64,000 bases of DNA from Acidimicrobiaceae bacterium (lineage in GTDB: Bacteria; Actinomycetota; Acidimicrobiia; Acidimicrobiales; Aldehydirespiratoraceae): assembly GCA_009843915.1 (NCBI GenBank), contig VYCM01000001.1:1-64000 (forward strand), written 5' to 3'. Below, piece after piece: positions 42,415 through 51,015 of the stretch (positions within the stretch are counted from its first letter, which is position 1; each line of letters starts with the position of its first letter). A program made the translations under genes and the position numbers. The notes beneath the pieces were generated by a model, which made no database searches, was not told the DNA's origin, and saw only the letters and a list, made by a program, of their open reading frames with translations.

Positions 42415-43455
42415 TCATCCCCGCAGTCCCGCCAGCTCGAGCAGCCACCGCCGGTACTCCAGCAGCGCGAGGTCGGCCCCCTTGACGAACATCTCCTCCG
42501 GCAGCCTGATCGGCACCTGGCAGGGCATCTGCGACTCCACGATGGGGCGGTCCTGGTCGGTGACCAGCTGCGCGAAGGCCATGAACTCCTCGCCGTGGTC
42601 GAGCCCGTAGTTGCGGCCCTGGTAGGTGAAGCACCGGGTCCGGTGGGGGCCGACGGGCGCCAGGCACACCCACAGCACGTAGTCCTCGTGTTCGCCGGCG
42701 CTGCTGTTGAGCTGCATCGCGTTCGGCACGAACACTCGGTAGCGCTTGATGGCGCCGAAGATGGGCTCGCCGCCGGAGTCCGCGGTGGGGGCATTCTTGA
42801 CGTTGTCGGTGAACTCCGGGAACGGCCCGGCCACGAACCTCAGCTCGCCCCCGACCCGCTCCACGTCGTAGTCGTCGACCCGGGGCTGGTTGCTGTCCCC
42901 GAGCAGCCCGTCGTGCACCCACGGGAAATGGGAGAAGTCGAAGTAGTTCTCCAGTCGGCGGGCCATCGAGCAGTCCCACTCGTAGATGTCGAGATGCAGG
43001 AACTGGTAGCTCGGGTCGTCGAACATCGGGACCGACGGCGGCGGGTAAATGGGGTCTCCCAGGCAGGTGTACACCAGCCCGCTGACCTCGCAGGTGGGGT
43101 AGCTGCGCAGCTTCACGTTGACGTGCTGCGAAAGCTCCTCCCGTGCCGGGATCCGGGCCACCGCGCCGGTGGCGTCGTAGGTCCAGCCGTGGTACGGGCA
43201 GCGCAGGCAGTCGTCGACCACCACGCCAAGGGACAGCGCGGTCCCCTTGTGCAGGCACTGGTCGTCGAACACCACGGGCTCGCCGCCGAGGCGCACCACC
43301 ACCATCTTCTTGCCGTACAGCACGAAGCCCTGCGGGGTGTCGGTCAGCTCGTCGGAGTAGGCCACCGGGTACCAGAACTTGTCCCGCATGGCCTCGTACA
43401 GCTTGTCCTCGGTCTCGGCGCTTACGTAGTCGATCCGGTCGTCCAGCTGGGTCAT
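42415..43455 (-). CDS. Rieske non-haem iron oxygenase, alpha subunit (1)
   Basis: An aromatic ring-hydroxylating or O/N-demethylating oxygenase (346 residues, VanA/NdmA-size class). The Rieske 2Fe-2S site is C67-x-H69 and C86-x2-H89 (CLH and CPYH); the mononuclear iron site is NYFDFSHFPWVHD, with His176 and His181. The C-terminal half is the catalytic domain. It resembles the Rieske protein at 44958-46043 (both have NVKN and a PNAM-LNSSAG region). ATG 43455 has GGAAGGGAAA upstream. Electrons must come from a separate reductase, not visible nearby. Confidence 0.92.
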   Translation of the reverse strand: MTQLDDRIDYVSAETEDKLYEAMRDKFWYPVAYSDELTDTPQGFVLYGKKMVVVRLGGEPVVFDDQCLHKGTALSLGVVVDDCLRCPYHGWTYDATGAVARIPAREELSQHVNVKLRSYPTCEVSGLVYTCLGDPIYPPPSVPMFDDPSYQFLHLDIYEWDCSMARRLENYFDFSHFPWVHDGLLGDSNQPRVDDYDVERVGGELRFVAGPFPEFTDNVKNAPTADSGGEPIFGAIKRYRVFVPNAMQLNSSAGEHEDYVLWVCLAPVGPHRTRCFTYQGRNYGLDHGEEFMAFAQLVTDQDRPIVESQMPCQVPIRLPEEMFVKGADLALLEYRRWLLELAGLRG

Positions 43456-43487
43456 CGGACGTTTCCCTTCCTGCTTCGAGATGAGCC

Positions 43488-44525
43488 TCAGCCCGCCCGC
43501 TGTCCGGCTGCCTGGCGGGCGGCGTCGGGGCCCCTGGCGATCTCGCGCAGCCAGCGGCGGTACTCGATGGCGACCCGGTCGACCCCGGCGATCTGGAGCT
43601 CGGCGCTCAGGTCGACGGGCAGCTCCTCGGGGCGCTGGGACTCGACGAAGGCGAGGTCCTGGCCGATGACCAGCGCGTTGAAGTCGAGCATCTCGGTGTC
43701 GGTGGCCTCTTCGAAGGCGTAGTCGCGGCCCATGAACGTGAAGCACCGGCAGCTCCTGCGGCCGGTGGGGCACACGCTGAAGAACAGCAGGTAGCGCTGG
43801 TCGACCGACTCGATGTACTGGTCGAGCAGGATGGTGTTGGGCATGAACAGCCGGTAGTCGAGCTTGACCTCGACGGCGCCGGTGATCTCGAGGCTCCTGT
43901 TCTTGCCCGAGTCGGGGGGTTCGGCCATGTGGGGGTGCTCGAAGCGCAGCTCGTTGCGATGCCGTCCGATGGAGTGGTCGGGGACCTCGGGGTGGGCCGA
44001 GTCGCCCAGCACGCCGTCGTGGACCCAGGCGAAGTGGCCGAAGTCCACGTAGTTCTCGATGCGGCGGGGCAGCGCGCACCTCCAGTCGTAGGGTTCGACC
44101 TCGACGTGGCGGAACGACTCGTCGCCGAAGTAGGGGTTCTCCGGCAGCGGGTAGACGGGGTCGCCGGTGAGGCACACCCAGATCAGCCCCAGGTGCTCGG
44201 CGGCCCGATACGCCGTGAGGCGGGCCCGCGACGGGATCTTCACGTCGGGCCGGGCGGGAATCCTGGTGCAGCGGCCCTCGCCGTTGTAGGTCCAGCCGTG
44301 GTAGCCGCAGCGCAGGCCCTCCTCGCTGACCGAGCCGAGTGACAGGGCGGTGCCGCGGTGCACGCAGATGTCCCGGAAGGCCGACACCTGGCCGTCGATG
44401 CGGGCCAGCACCAGGGGCTCGTCCAGCAGGGTCACCGCCAGAGGTCCACCGCCGGCCAGCTCGGACGCGTAGGCCACCGGGTGCCAGAAGCCCCGCAGCG
44501 CCTCGTACAGGCCGTCCTCGCTCAC
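43488..44525 (-). CDS. Rieske non-haem iron oxygenase, alpha subunit (2)
   Basis: A second Rieske oxygenase of 345 residues. Cluster ligands are C54-x-H56 and C73-x2-H76 (CVH and CGYH), and the iron site is NYVDFGHFAWVHD, with His164 and His169. It diverges from copies 1 and 3 in the catalytic domain (MPNTILLDQYIES in place of PNAM-LNSSAG), so its substrate probably differs. The GTG start overlaps the stop of the GroES-family gene (GTGA), so the two are translationally coupled. 32 nt after its stop the next Rieske gene begins. Confidence 0.92.
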   Translation of the reverse strand: MSEDGLYEALRGFWHPVAYASELAGGGPLAVTLLDEPLVLARIDGQVSAFRDICVHRGTALSLGSVSEEGLRCGYHGWTYNGEGRCTRIPARPDVKIPSRARLTAYRAAEHLGLIWVCLTGDPVYPLPENPYFGDESFRHVEVEPYDWRCALPRRIENYVDFGHFAWVHDGVLGDSAHPEVPDHSIGRHRNELRFEHPHMAEPPDSGKNRSLEITGAVEVKLDYRLFMPNTILLDQYIESVDQRYLLFFSVCPTGRRSCRCFTFMGRDYAFEEATDTEMLDFNALVIGQDLAFVESQRPEELPVDLSAELQIAGVDRVAIEYRRWLREIARGPDAARQAAGQRAG

Positions 44526-44905
44526 AGGTACAAGCCGGTGCTGCCCTTGTCGAGGCGCTCGGCGGCCACCGCGTGGATGTCGCGCTCGCGCAGGATGATG
44601 TAGTCGCGGCCCCTGACCTCTACCTCGTAGCGGTCCTCGGGGTTGAACAGCACCCGGTCGCCCTTCTCCATGTTGCGGACGTTGGGGCCGACCGCCACCA
44701 CCTCGGCCCAGGTGAGGCGCTTGCCCACCTGGGCGGTGGCCGGGATGAGGATGCCGCCGGTCGAGCGGCGCTCGCCCTCGGCCTCGCCCACGGCCACCAG
44801 GATCCGGTCGTTGAGCATCTTGACCGGTAGACGGTCGTCGTCGTGAGGGCCGGGGGCGGAATTGTTGCGGGACACAGTGTCAGCCCGGGGCTCGGTCGTG
44901 GTCAC
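44522..44905 (-). CDS. GroES-family chaperonin-like protein
   Basis: A 127-residue relative of the GroES co-chaperonin. The core shows LNDRILVAVGEAEGERRSTGGILIPATA (with the mobile-loop position) and WAEVVAVGPNVRNMEKGDRVLFNPEDRYEVEV, as in GroES, then an extension ending in STGLYL. I recall similar STGLYL proteins as a conserved second GroES-type protein in actinobacteria; their function is unknown. GTG 44905 follows TACCGT by 8 nt; TTG 44914 is an alternative. It is coupled by GTGA to a Rieske oxygenase gene, so it may assist folding or assembly of that enzyme. No GroEL gene is adjacent. Confidence 0.85.
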   Translation of the reverse strand: MTTTEPRADTVSRNNSAPGPHDDDRLPVKMLNDRILVAVGEAEGERRSTGGILIPATAQVGKRLTWAEVVAVGPNVRNMEKGDRVLFNPEDRYEVEVRGRDYIILRERDIHAVAAERLDKGSTGLYL

Positions 44906-44913
44906 GGATCCCA

Positions 44914-44919
44914 ACGGTA
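44914..44919 (-). promoter_or_regulatory. -10 box TACCGT before the GroES-family gene
   Basis: TACCGT on the minus strand ends 8 nt before GTG 44905. Confidence 0.4.
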
Positions 44920-44957
44920 CCCGCCCGCAGGGCTGGAGCCGCGAGGCGAGTTGAACG

Positions 44958-46043
44958 TCAAGCGGTCGGGGCGAGCTCGATCTCGCCGTCAGCGATGCTT
45001 ATGAGCCAGCGCCGGTACTCCACGGTGCCCGCGTCGGCTCCCTTGACGTGCATCTCGGCGGTCAGATCCACCGGCAGCTCCTCAGGCCGCTGCGACTCGA
45101 CGATGGGTTGGTCCTGGCCCAGGATCACGTACTGCATGTCGTGGAACTCCTGGTCGCGGTCCAGCGCGTAGTTCCGGCCCACGAAAGTGAAGCACCGGGT
45201 CCGGCGCCGGTTGACCGGCGCGACGGCGACGTACAGCACGAAGTCCTCGGTCACCCCGGCCGAGCTGTTGAGCTTCATGGCGTTGGGCATGTACACCCGG
45301 TAGCGCTTCCATGCCTCGTAGGTGAGGCCGTCGTGCTCGACCGCCGAGTTCTTGACGTTGTCGGTGTACTCGATGAACGGGCCTGCGGTGATCCGGAGCT
45401 CGGAGCCGTGCCGCTGCACGTCGTAGTCGGCGATCTCGGGCTCGTCGCGGTCGCCGAGGATGCCGTGGTGCACGTGGGCGAAGTGGGAGAAGTCGAAGTA
45501 GTTCTCCAGACGCCGGGCCACCGAGCAGTCCCACTCGTAGGGGTCGAAGCGCAGGAAGTGGTAGCTGGGGTCGTCGAGTTCGGGGCACTCCGATGGACCG
45601 AACCGCGGCGTCTCGCCCGAGACGCAGGTCCACACCAGGCCGCCGGCCTCGATCGTCGGGTAGGTCGGCAGTTGGGCTGTCAGCTTGCCGTTCAGCTCCG
45701 GCCTCGCCGGGATGTCAACGACGGTGCCGTCGGCGTCGTAGGCCCAGCCGTGGTAGGCGCAGCGCAGCCAGCAGCCGTCGATCCGGCCCAGCGACAGGGC
45801 CGAGCCGCGGTGGCGGCAGATGTCGCTGAAGACGTGGGCCTTCCCGTCGAGACGGGCCACGGCCAGACGGGTGTCGAACAGCGTGACTTGGTGGGGCGAG
45901 TCGGTGAGGTCGTCCGAGAAGGCCACCGGCTGCCAGAAGCGCTTGAGCTGCTGGTAGAGCCGCTCCTCGCCGGCCATGTCGAGCTGGGTGTTGCCCTGAA
46001 CCTCGAATCCTTCGGTCGCGGCGGGCTCTTGGGTGATGGTCAT
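44958..46043 (-). CDS. Rieske non-haem iron oxygenase, alpha subunit (3)
   Basis: A third Rieske oxygenase (361 residues). Cluster ligands are C76-x-H78 and C95-x2-H98 (CRH and CAYH); the iron site is NYFDFSHFAHVHHG, with His187 and His192. It is the closest relative of copy 1. ATG 46043 overlaps the stop of the adjacent small ferredoxin (ATGA), which makes that ferredoxin a good candidate electron donor. It is the last gene of a run that also includes the three molybdenum hydroxylase subunit genes. Confidence 0.92.
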   Translation of the reverse strand: MTITQEPAATEGFEVQGNTQLDMAGEERLYQQLKRFWQPVAFSDDLTDSPHQVTLFDTRLAVARLDGKAHVFSDICRHRGSALSLGRIDGCWLRCAYHGWAYDADGTVVDIPARPELNGKLTAQLPTYPTIEAGGLVWTCVSGETPRFGPSECPELDDPSYHFLRFDPYEWDCSVARRLENYFDFSHFAHVHHGILGDRDEPEIADYDVQRHGSELRITAGPFIEYTDNVKNSAVEHDGLTYEAWKRYRVYMPNAMKLNSSAGVTEDFVLYVAVAPVNRRRTRCFTFVGRNYALDRDQEFHDMQYVILGQDQPIVESQRPEELPVDLTAEMHVKGADAGTVEYRRWLISIADGEIELAPTA

Positions 46044-46246
46044 GGCATCGTCACCTTTATCGCCTCCACCGGGCAGCACGCCTCGGCGCTGCGGGCGTTG
46101 GCCACCAGTTCGGGCGGCAGCGTCGGTTGGAGGACTTCCAGCTTGAGACCGTCGTCGTCGATGTCGAAGATCTCGGGCGCCAGCGAGGCGCACATTCCCG
46201 AGACGATGCAGACATCGTGGTTCACTTCAACGCTCGCGTCAGCCAT
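46040..46246 (-). CDS. Small single-cluster ferredoxin
   Basis: A 68-residue ferredoxin with C-x5-C (CIVSGMC) and a C-terminal CCP, the pattern of 3Fe-4S ferredoxins that serve P450s and related oxygenases. ATG 46246 is used because GGAGG lies 8 nt upstream; ATG 46267 is also in frame. It overlaps the end of the 2Fe-2S subunit gene and is coupled by ATGA to Rieske oxygenase 3. No ferredoxin reductase gene is seen in the window. Confidence 0.85.
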   Translation of the reverse strand: MADASVEVNHDVCIVSGMCASLAPEIFDIDDDGLKLEVLQPTLPPELVANARSAEACCPVEAIKVTMP

Positions 46247-46754
46247 CGCGGGAACCTCCGCCTCCATGGTACGCGCTCCACGCCTCGGTCACCGCGGCCA
46301 CGATGTTCTGGTAGCCGGTGCACCGGCAGAGGTTGCCCGACAGCAGTTCCACGACGCGTTCGGGCTCGTTCCACTCGCCGGGGTCCACGCTCTCCAGCGT
46401 CATCAGGAAGCCTGCGGTGCAGAAGCCGCACTGCAGGGCATGGTTGTCGTGGAAGGCCTGCTGCATCGGCGACAGGGAGTCCGAGCCCGCCGGCGCGAGG
46501 TCCTCGACGGTGCGGACCTCTCCCCCGTCAGCCTGCACCGCCAGCATCAGGCATGACCGCACCGCGTCGCCGTCGACGATGACCGTGCAGGCGCCGCAGT
46601 ACCCGTGCTCGCAGCCCAGATGGGTGCCGGTCAGACCTACGGTGTCGCGGATGTAGTCCGACAGCAGCAGCCGGGCCGGCACCCGGTGACGGCGGGTCCG
46701 CCCGTTAATCGTGACCTCGACGTCCACCTCGGAGATCGGTTCGCTGATGGTCAT
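46239..46754 (-). CDS. Molybdenum hydroxylase 2Fe-2S subunit (CoxS-like)
   Basis: The small electron-transfer subunit of a xanthine dehydrogenase-family hydroxylase (171 residues). The plant-type cluster is held by Cys48, 53, 56 and 68 (GCEHGYCGAC then RSC); the second cluster by Cys109, 112, 143 and 145 (CGFC and CRC). ATG 46754 overlaps the end of the FAD subunit gene. Subunit order is large, medium, small in the direction of transcription. Confidence 0.94.
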   Translation of the reverse strand: MTISEPISEVDVEVTINGRTRRHRVPARLLLSDYIRDTVGLTGTHLGCEHGYCGACTVIVDGDAVRSCLMLAVQADGGEVRTVEDLAPAGSDSLSPMQQAFHDNHALQCGFCTAGFLMTLESVDPGEWNEPERVVELLSGNLCRCTGYQNIVAAVTEAWSAYHGGGGSRDG

Positions 46755-47617
46755 GCGGCCTCCTCGGCGACCAGAGCTCTCCGGGCGGCTCTGACCGTCA
46801 GTGCGGCCACCGCCTCGCGGCGGTACCAGCTCGTGGCGTGGATGTCGTCGAACGCGTCGGCCGTGTCGGCCATCACCGCCTCGGCGATGGTGTCCGCCGG
46901 GTGGTCCGCGGCCCAGCCCCTTATCGCAGCCTCGGCCGTTGCCAGCCGGGTGGGAACTCCTCCCAGGCCGAATCCGACGAGGCTGGCCGAGCGCACTGCG
47001 CCGCCGTCGGCTTCCACTATCGCGACCATGCCGGCCACCGCGAAGTCTCCGGCCCGGCGGGAGATCTCGTCCACGATGGTCACCGAGCCGGGCGGCGGTG
47101 CCGGAAAGCGCACCTCGGTGATGAGTTCGCCGTCCTCGAGAGCCGTCCAGAACGGTCCGATGAAGAAGTCCGCGGCGTCGACCCGGCGTTCACCGTCGGG
47201 TCCGGAGACGGCGAGCATCGCGCCGGAGGCGACTGCGAGGGCGGGCAGCTCCGCCGCCGGGTCGGCGTGGGCCAGGCTGCCGCAGACAGTGCCCCGGTTG
47301 CGGATCTGGAGATGCCCGACGTGGCGCAGAGCGGCCCGCAGCCCACCGACGACGCCGGCCGCACCTTCGTGCTCTAGCACACGCGTCTGCGTCGCGGCCG
47401 CCCCCACCGTCACCCCGCCCGGGTCGCAGTCCACCGAGGCGAGACCCTCGATCCGGTTGATGTCGACCAGCAAGGACACGTCGGTCAGGCGGAAGTTCAT
47501 GGCCGGAACGAGGCTCTGGCCTCCCGCCAGTACCCGGCTGGACTCGGCGGAGCTGAGAGCTTCGAGAGCCTCCGTCACCGTCGAAGGCCGGCAGTAGTCG
47601 AACGGTGCCGGCTTCAC
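46751..47617 (-). CDS. Molybdenum hydroxylase FAD subunit (CoxM-like)
   Basis: The medium, FAD-binding subunit (288 residues). It starts KPAPFDYCRPSTVTEALEAL and has the FAD motifs AGGQSLVPAMNFRL and IRNRGTVCGSLAHADPAAELPAL, typical of CoxM/XdhB-type subunits. GTG 47617 overlaps the stop of the large subunit gene (GTGA), and its stop overlaps the ATG of the small subunit gene. It passes electrons from the 2Fe-2S subunit to an acceptor. Confidence 0.94.
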   Translation of the reverse strand: MKPAPFDYCRPSTVTEALEALSSAESSRVLAGGQSLVPAMNFRLTDVSLLVDINRIEGLASVDCDPGGVTVGAAATQTRVLEHEGAAGVVGGLRAALRHVGHLQIRNRGTVCGSLAHADPAAELPALAVASGAMLAVSGPDGERRVDAADFFIGPFWTALEDGELITEVRFPAPPPGSVTIVDEISRRAGDFAVAGMVAIVEADGGAVRSASLVGFGLGGVPTRLATAEAAIRGWAADHPADTIAEAVMADTADAFDDIHATSWYRREAVAALTVRAARRALVAEEAA

Positions 47618-50034
47618 GAACCTGCTCCAGCTCCAGCCGCCTCGGCCGATCGGATGGCAGCCCTCACCGCCACGGGAGTGACCGGGCACTCGGTGAGGTC
47701 GACACCCCACTCCGAGAGGGCATCGGACACGGCTCCGGCCACCACCGCCGGCGGCCCCACGGTGCCTCCCTCGCCGCAGCCCTTGACGCCGAGGGGCTGT
47801 TCAGGGGCGGGCGACTCGAAGTGGTCGACCTCCATGCGGGGCACCTCGGCGCACGTCGGCACCAGGTAGTCCATGAACGACGCGAAGCGGGGATTCGCGG
47901 TGTCGGGGTCGTACTGGAAGTGCTCGTACATGGCGCCCGCGATGCCCTGGGCCACCCCGCCGTGGACCTGGCCCTCCACCAGCGCCGGGTTGATGACCGT
48001 CCCGCAGTCATGGACCACGATGTAGTCCTCGATCCTCACCTCTCCGGTGCTTACCCGGACGCTGACGACCCCGATGTGGGCGCCGTTGGACCAGCTGGCC
48101 GCGGCGTTGATCTTGCCGGTGTCGTCGAGCTGATGCTGCAGGTTCTCAGGGTGGAAGTAGCCCGAGGTCTCCAGGCCGGGCTCCATGCCGTCGGGCAGGT
48201 CCACATAGCGGATCCACGCCGCGGTGCCGACCTCGGCCCAGCTCACCGAGGGCTGGTCGCTGCCGGCCACATGGAACGCGCCGTCGGTGAGCACGATGTC
48301 GGCCTCGGCCGCCTCAAGCATGTGCGCGGCGATGGCCCGGGCCTTGTCCATCAGCCGCTCGGAGGCCAGTAGCACCGAGCCGGTGAGCATCATCGCGCCG
48401 CGGCTGCCCCACGAGCCCAGGCCGTAAGGGGCCCGCTCGGTGTCGCCCAGCACCACGGTGACGTTCTCAGGTGAGACCCCCAGAGCATCGGCCGCGAGCT
48501 GCGCCGCGACGGTCTCGGCGCCCTGTCCGAAGGAGCTGAGACCGGCCGCGACCCGCACTGAGCCGTCCGGGTCGACCCGAACGGTGGCCGCGTCGCCGCC
48601 GCCCCAGTGGCCGGTGGTCAGGTGGTAGCTCGGCGAGGTGGGCTCCACATAGTTGCAGTAGCCCACGCCCACCCGAACATCGGGGTCGTCGGCGTAGCGG
48701 GCTAGGGCCCGCTCCAGAGCCGGCTGGGTCATCTCCAGTCCCTGCTCGAATGACTCGGTGTGGGAGCCCGAATCGAGTCGACCCCCGCCGTGCATCACAT
48801 ACGGCGTTTGGCCCGGCTGCAGCAGCATTCGAAGTCGCAAGTCCGCGCGGTCGGTTCCCGTCAGGCGAGCCACCCGGTCGATTATTCGCTCCATGACGAA
48901 CGCGCCTTCGGGAATCCCGAAGCCCCGGTAGGCGCCGGACGGTGTCTTGTTGGTGACCACACCGATGGTGCGGGCCTGCATGTTGGGGAAGTCGTAGCCG
49001 CCCGTGACGCAGGCGTTGGTCACGAATACCGGCGCGGTGCCCGGCATGAAGATCTCGCCCGAGCCCATGTCGAGCGTGGACGCGCAGCGGACTCCCCTGA
49101 TCGTGCCGTCGTCGTCGTAGGCGACCTCCACGTCGTGGCGCTGCTCGCGGGCGTGAACCGACGCGACGAGGTTCTCCATGCGGTCCTCGATCCAGCGGGC
49201 CGGCTGGTCGAGCAGGCGGGCGATCCAGGGCACCACGATGTCCTCGGGGTAGATGTGGGTCTTGGTGCCGAAGCCGCCCCCGATGGTCGGATGGATCACC
49301 CGCACCTGCGGCTCGGGCATGTCCAGCATCAGCGCGACGGTGGAGCGGACCATGTGGGGGCTCTGCGTCGAGGACCACACCGTGAGCGTCCCGTCGGTGA
49401 TGTCGGCCACCACTCCCCTGGTCTCCATCGGCAGTCCCGTCTGGCGCTGGCTGACGTAGGTCTCGGAGAAGGTGTGGTCGGCCTGCTCGAAGGCGTGGTC
49501 GACCTCGGGCTTGTGGGTGGCCACGTCGAACGAGTAGTTGCTCTCCCAGTGGTCGTGGAGCGTGGGCGCTCCGGGGGCCAGGGCCTGGTCGAGATCGGCC
49601 ACCGTCGGCAGCGGCTCGTAGGTGGTCCCCGCCGCGACCAGCGCGGCGGCGTCCTCAGCGATGTAGCGGTCCACCGCAACCACGGCGGCGTAGGGAGCAC
49701 CCACGTATCGCACCCGGTCCTCGGCGAGCGGGCGCTGCTTGACCGGGCCTATGTAGGGGATGTAGTCCGGGAAGGTCTTGACGTCGGCCAGGTCGGCCGC
49801 GGTGAACACCGCCTGCACGCCCTCGACGGCCAGGGCCTCTGACGTGTCGATTGACACGATGCGGGCGTGGGCCTCGATGCTGCGCACGAAGACGACCTCG
49901 AGCATCCCCACGATCTTGATGTCGGCGACGTAGCGCCCCCGGCCGGTGAGCGGGCCCTGGTCCTCCCTCCTCGGGACCGACCTTCCGATGTGGCGGGTGC
50001 TGTGGCGGATGTGGGAGTCGATGTCGAGGCTCAT
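47614..50034 (-). CDS. Molybdenum hydroxylase large (molybdopterin) subunit
   Basis: The catalytic subunit (806 residues) of a xanthine dehydrogenase/CO dehydrogenase-family enzyme that hydroxylates an N-heterocycle, aldehyde or similar carbon with water oxygen. Motifs: TIGGGFGTKTH, the loop AYRGFG, SSFGQGAETVAAQLAADALGV, and GVKGCGEGGTVGPP with the active-site Glu. The loop is AYRGFG, not the AYRCSF of true aerobic CO dehydrogenase, so CO oxidation is unlikely. It lies 17 nt after the permease gene of a BMP-type importer, suggesting the imported compound is the substrate. Confidence 0.92.
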   Translation of the reverse strand: MSLDIDSHIRHSTRHIGRSVPRREDQGPLTGRGRYVADIKIVGMLEVVFVRSIEAHARIVSIDTSEALAVEGVQAVFTAADLADVKTFPDYIPYIGPVKQRPLAEDRVRYVGAPYAAVVAVDRYIAEDAAALVAAGTTYEPLPTVADLDQALAPGAPTLHDHWESNYSFDVATHKPEVDHAFEQADHTFSETYVSQRQTGLPMETRGVVADITDGTLTVWSSTQSPHMVRSTVALMLDMPEPQVRVIHPTIGGGFGTKTHIYPEDIVVPWIARLLDQPARWIEDRMENLVASVHAREQRHDVEVAYDDDGTIRGVRCASTLDMGSGEIFMPGTAPVFVTNACVTGGYDFPNMQARTIGVVTNKTPSGAYRGFGIPEGAFVMERIIDRVARLTGTDRADLRLRMLLQPGQTPYVMHGGGRLDSGSHTESFEQGLEMTQPALERALARYADDPDVRVGVGYCNYVEPTSPSYHLTTGHWGGGDAATVRVDPDGSVRVAAGLSSFGQGAETVAAQLAADALGVSPENVTVVLGDTERAPYGLGSWGSRGAMMLTGSVLLASERLMDKARAIAAHMLEAAEADIVLTDGAFHVAGSDQPSVSWAEVGTAAWIRYVDLPDGMEPGLETSGYFHPENLQHQLDDTGKINAAASWSNGAHIGVVSVRVSTGEVRIEDYIVVHDCGTVINPALVEGQVHGGVAQGIAGAMYEHFQYDPDTANPRFASFMDYLVPTCAEVPRMEVDHFESPAPEQPLGVKGCGEGGTVGPPAVVAGAVSDALSEWGVDLTECPVTPVAVRAAIRSAEAAGAGAGS

Positions 50035-50051
50035 CGCCGCTCCAGCGCCGT

Positions 50052-50999
50052 CTAGCGCTCGCCCCGGTGGTACGGGATGGTCAGCGACAACGGGACCTGG
50101 GAGCGGCTGCGGTTGAACACCAGCGCGACGATCGTCAGAAGGAACGGCAGGGCCAGCAGGAGCTGGTAGGGCAGGTCCACACCGCTGGCCTGGAGCGACA
50201 GCTGGGTGGCCTCGAGGAACCCGAACAGCAGCGAGCCACCCAGGATCCATGACGCCCGCCAGTTCCCGAAGATCACGATGGCCAGGGCGATCCATCCCCG
50301 CCCGGCGACGATGTCGTCGAAGAACTGGTTCCCCCCCGCCAGCGAGAGGTAGGCGCCGCCCAGCCCGGCCATCACGCCCCCGTAGATCACCGCGGTGTAC
50401 TGGCGGGAGATGATGCCCACGCCTCGCATGTCGCACGCCTCGGGGTTGTGGCCGATGCTGCGGAGCTCCAGGCCGTACTTGGTGCGGTTCAGGAAGATGA
50501 AGGTCGCCGGCACCATGAGGATCCCGAAGTAGGTCAGCCAGTGCTGGTCGAAGAACACCTCGCCCACCGCGGGGATGTCGGACAGCAGCGGGATGGTCGC
50601 CGTCTGGAACCGGTCGACGGTGGGGAACGCGACGGCGCCGCCCTCCTCGTACACGGAGCGGTACCAGAAGAAGGCTCCGCCCAGGCCGAGGATGTTCAGC
50701 GCGAGCCCGGCGACGATCTGGTTTACCTTTACCGTGGCCGTCATCACCGCCATCAGCAGCCCCAGCGCACCACCGCCTAAGGCCGCCCCCACCAGCCCCA
50801 GCCACAGGTTGCCGGTCTCGTTGGCCACCAGGAACCCGGTGAAGGCGCCCAGTGTCATGGTCCCCTCGAGGCTCAGGTTCAGGATCCCGCTGCTCTCGGC
50901 GACCAGCTCGCCGGTGGCCGCGATCAGCAGCGGTGTGGCGATCTTGAAGGTAGTTACGAAGATGCCCAGGATCACCGAGTAGGTGAGGAAGTCCTCCAC
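50052..50999 (-). CDS. BMP-type (nucleoside/purine) ABC transporter permease (YufQ-like)
   Basis: A multi-helix inner-membrane permease (315 residues) of the BPD_transp_2 type, which serves nucleoside and purine-like substrates. The conserved block is TGELVAESSGILNLSLEGTMTLGAFTGFL near the N-terminus and YGLELRSIGHNPEACDMRGV in the middle. GTG 50999 lies 16 nt after the stop of the partner permease. The next gene downstream is the molybdenum hydroxylase large subunit. The substrate is inferred from family only. Confidence 0.9.
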   Translation of the reverse strand: MEDFLTYSVILGIFVTTFKIATPLLIAATGELVAESSGILNLSLEGTMTLGAFTGFLVANETGNLWLGLVGAALGGGALGLLMAVMTATVKVNQIVAGLALNILGLGGAFFWYRSVYEEGGAVAFPTVDRFQTATIPLLSDIPAVGEVFFDQHWLTYFGILMVPATFIFLNRTKYGLELRSIGHNPEACDMRGVGIISRQYTAVIYGGVMAGLGGAYLSLAGGNQFFDDIVAGRGWIALAIVIFGNWRASWILGGSLLFGFLEATQLSLQASGVDLPYQLLLALPFLLTIVALVFNRSRSQVPLSLTIPYHRGER

Positions 51000-51015
51000 G
51001 GCGGGCTACCCGGAG

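Noticed and set aside
47614-50034. Aerobic CO dehydrogenase large subunit.
   Set aside because: The active-site loop reads AYRGFG rather than AYRCSF, so a heterocycle, aldehyde or similar hydroxylase is more likely.
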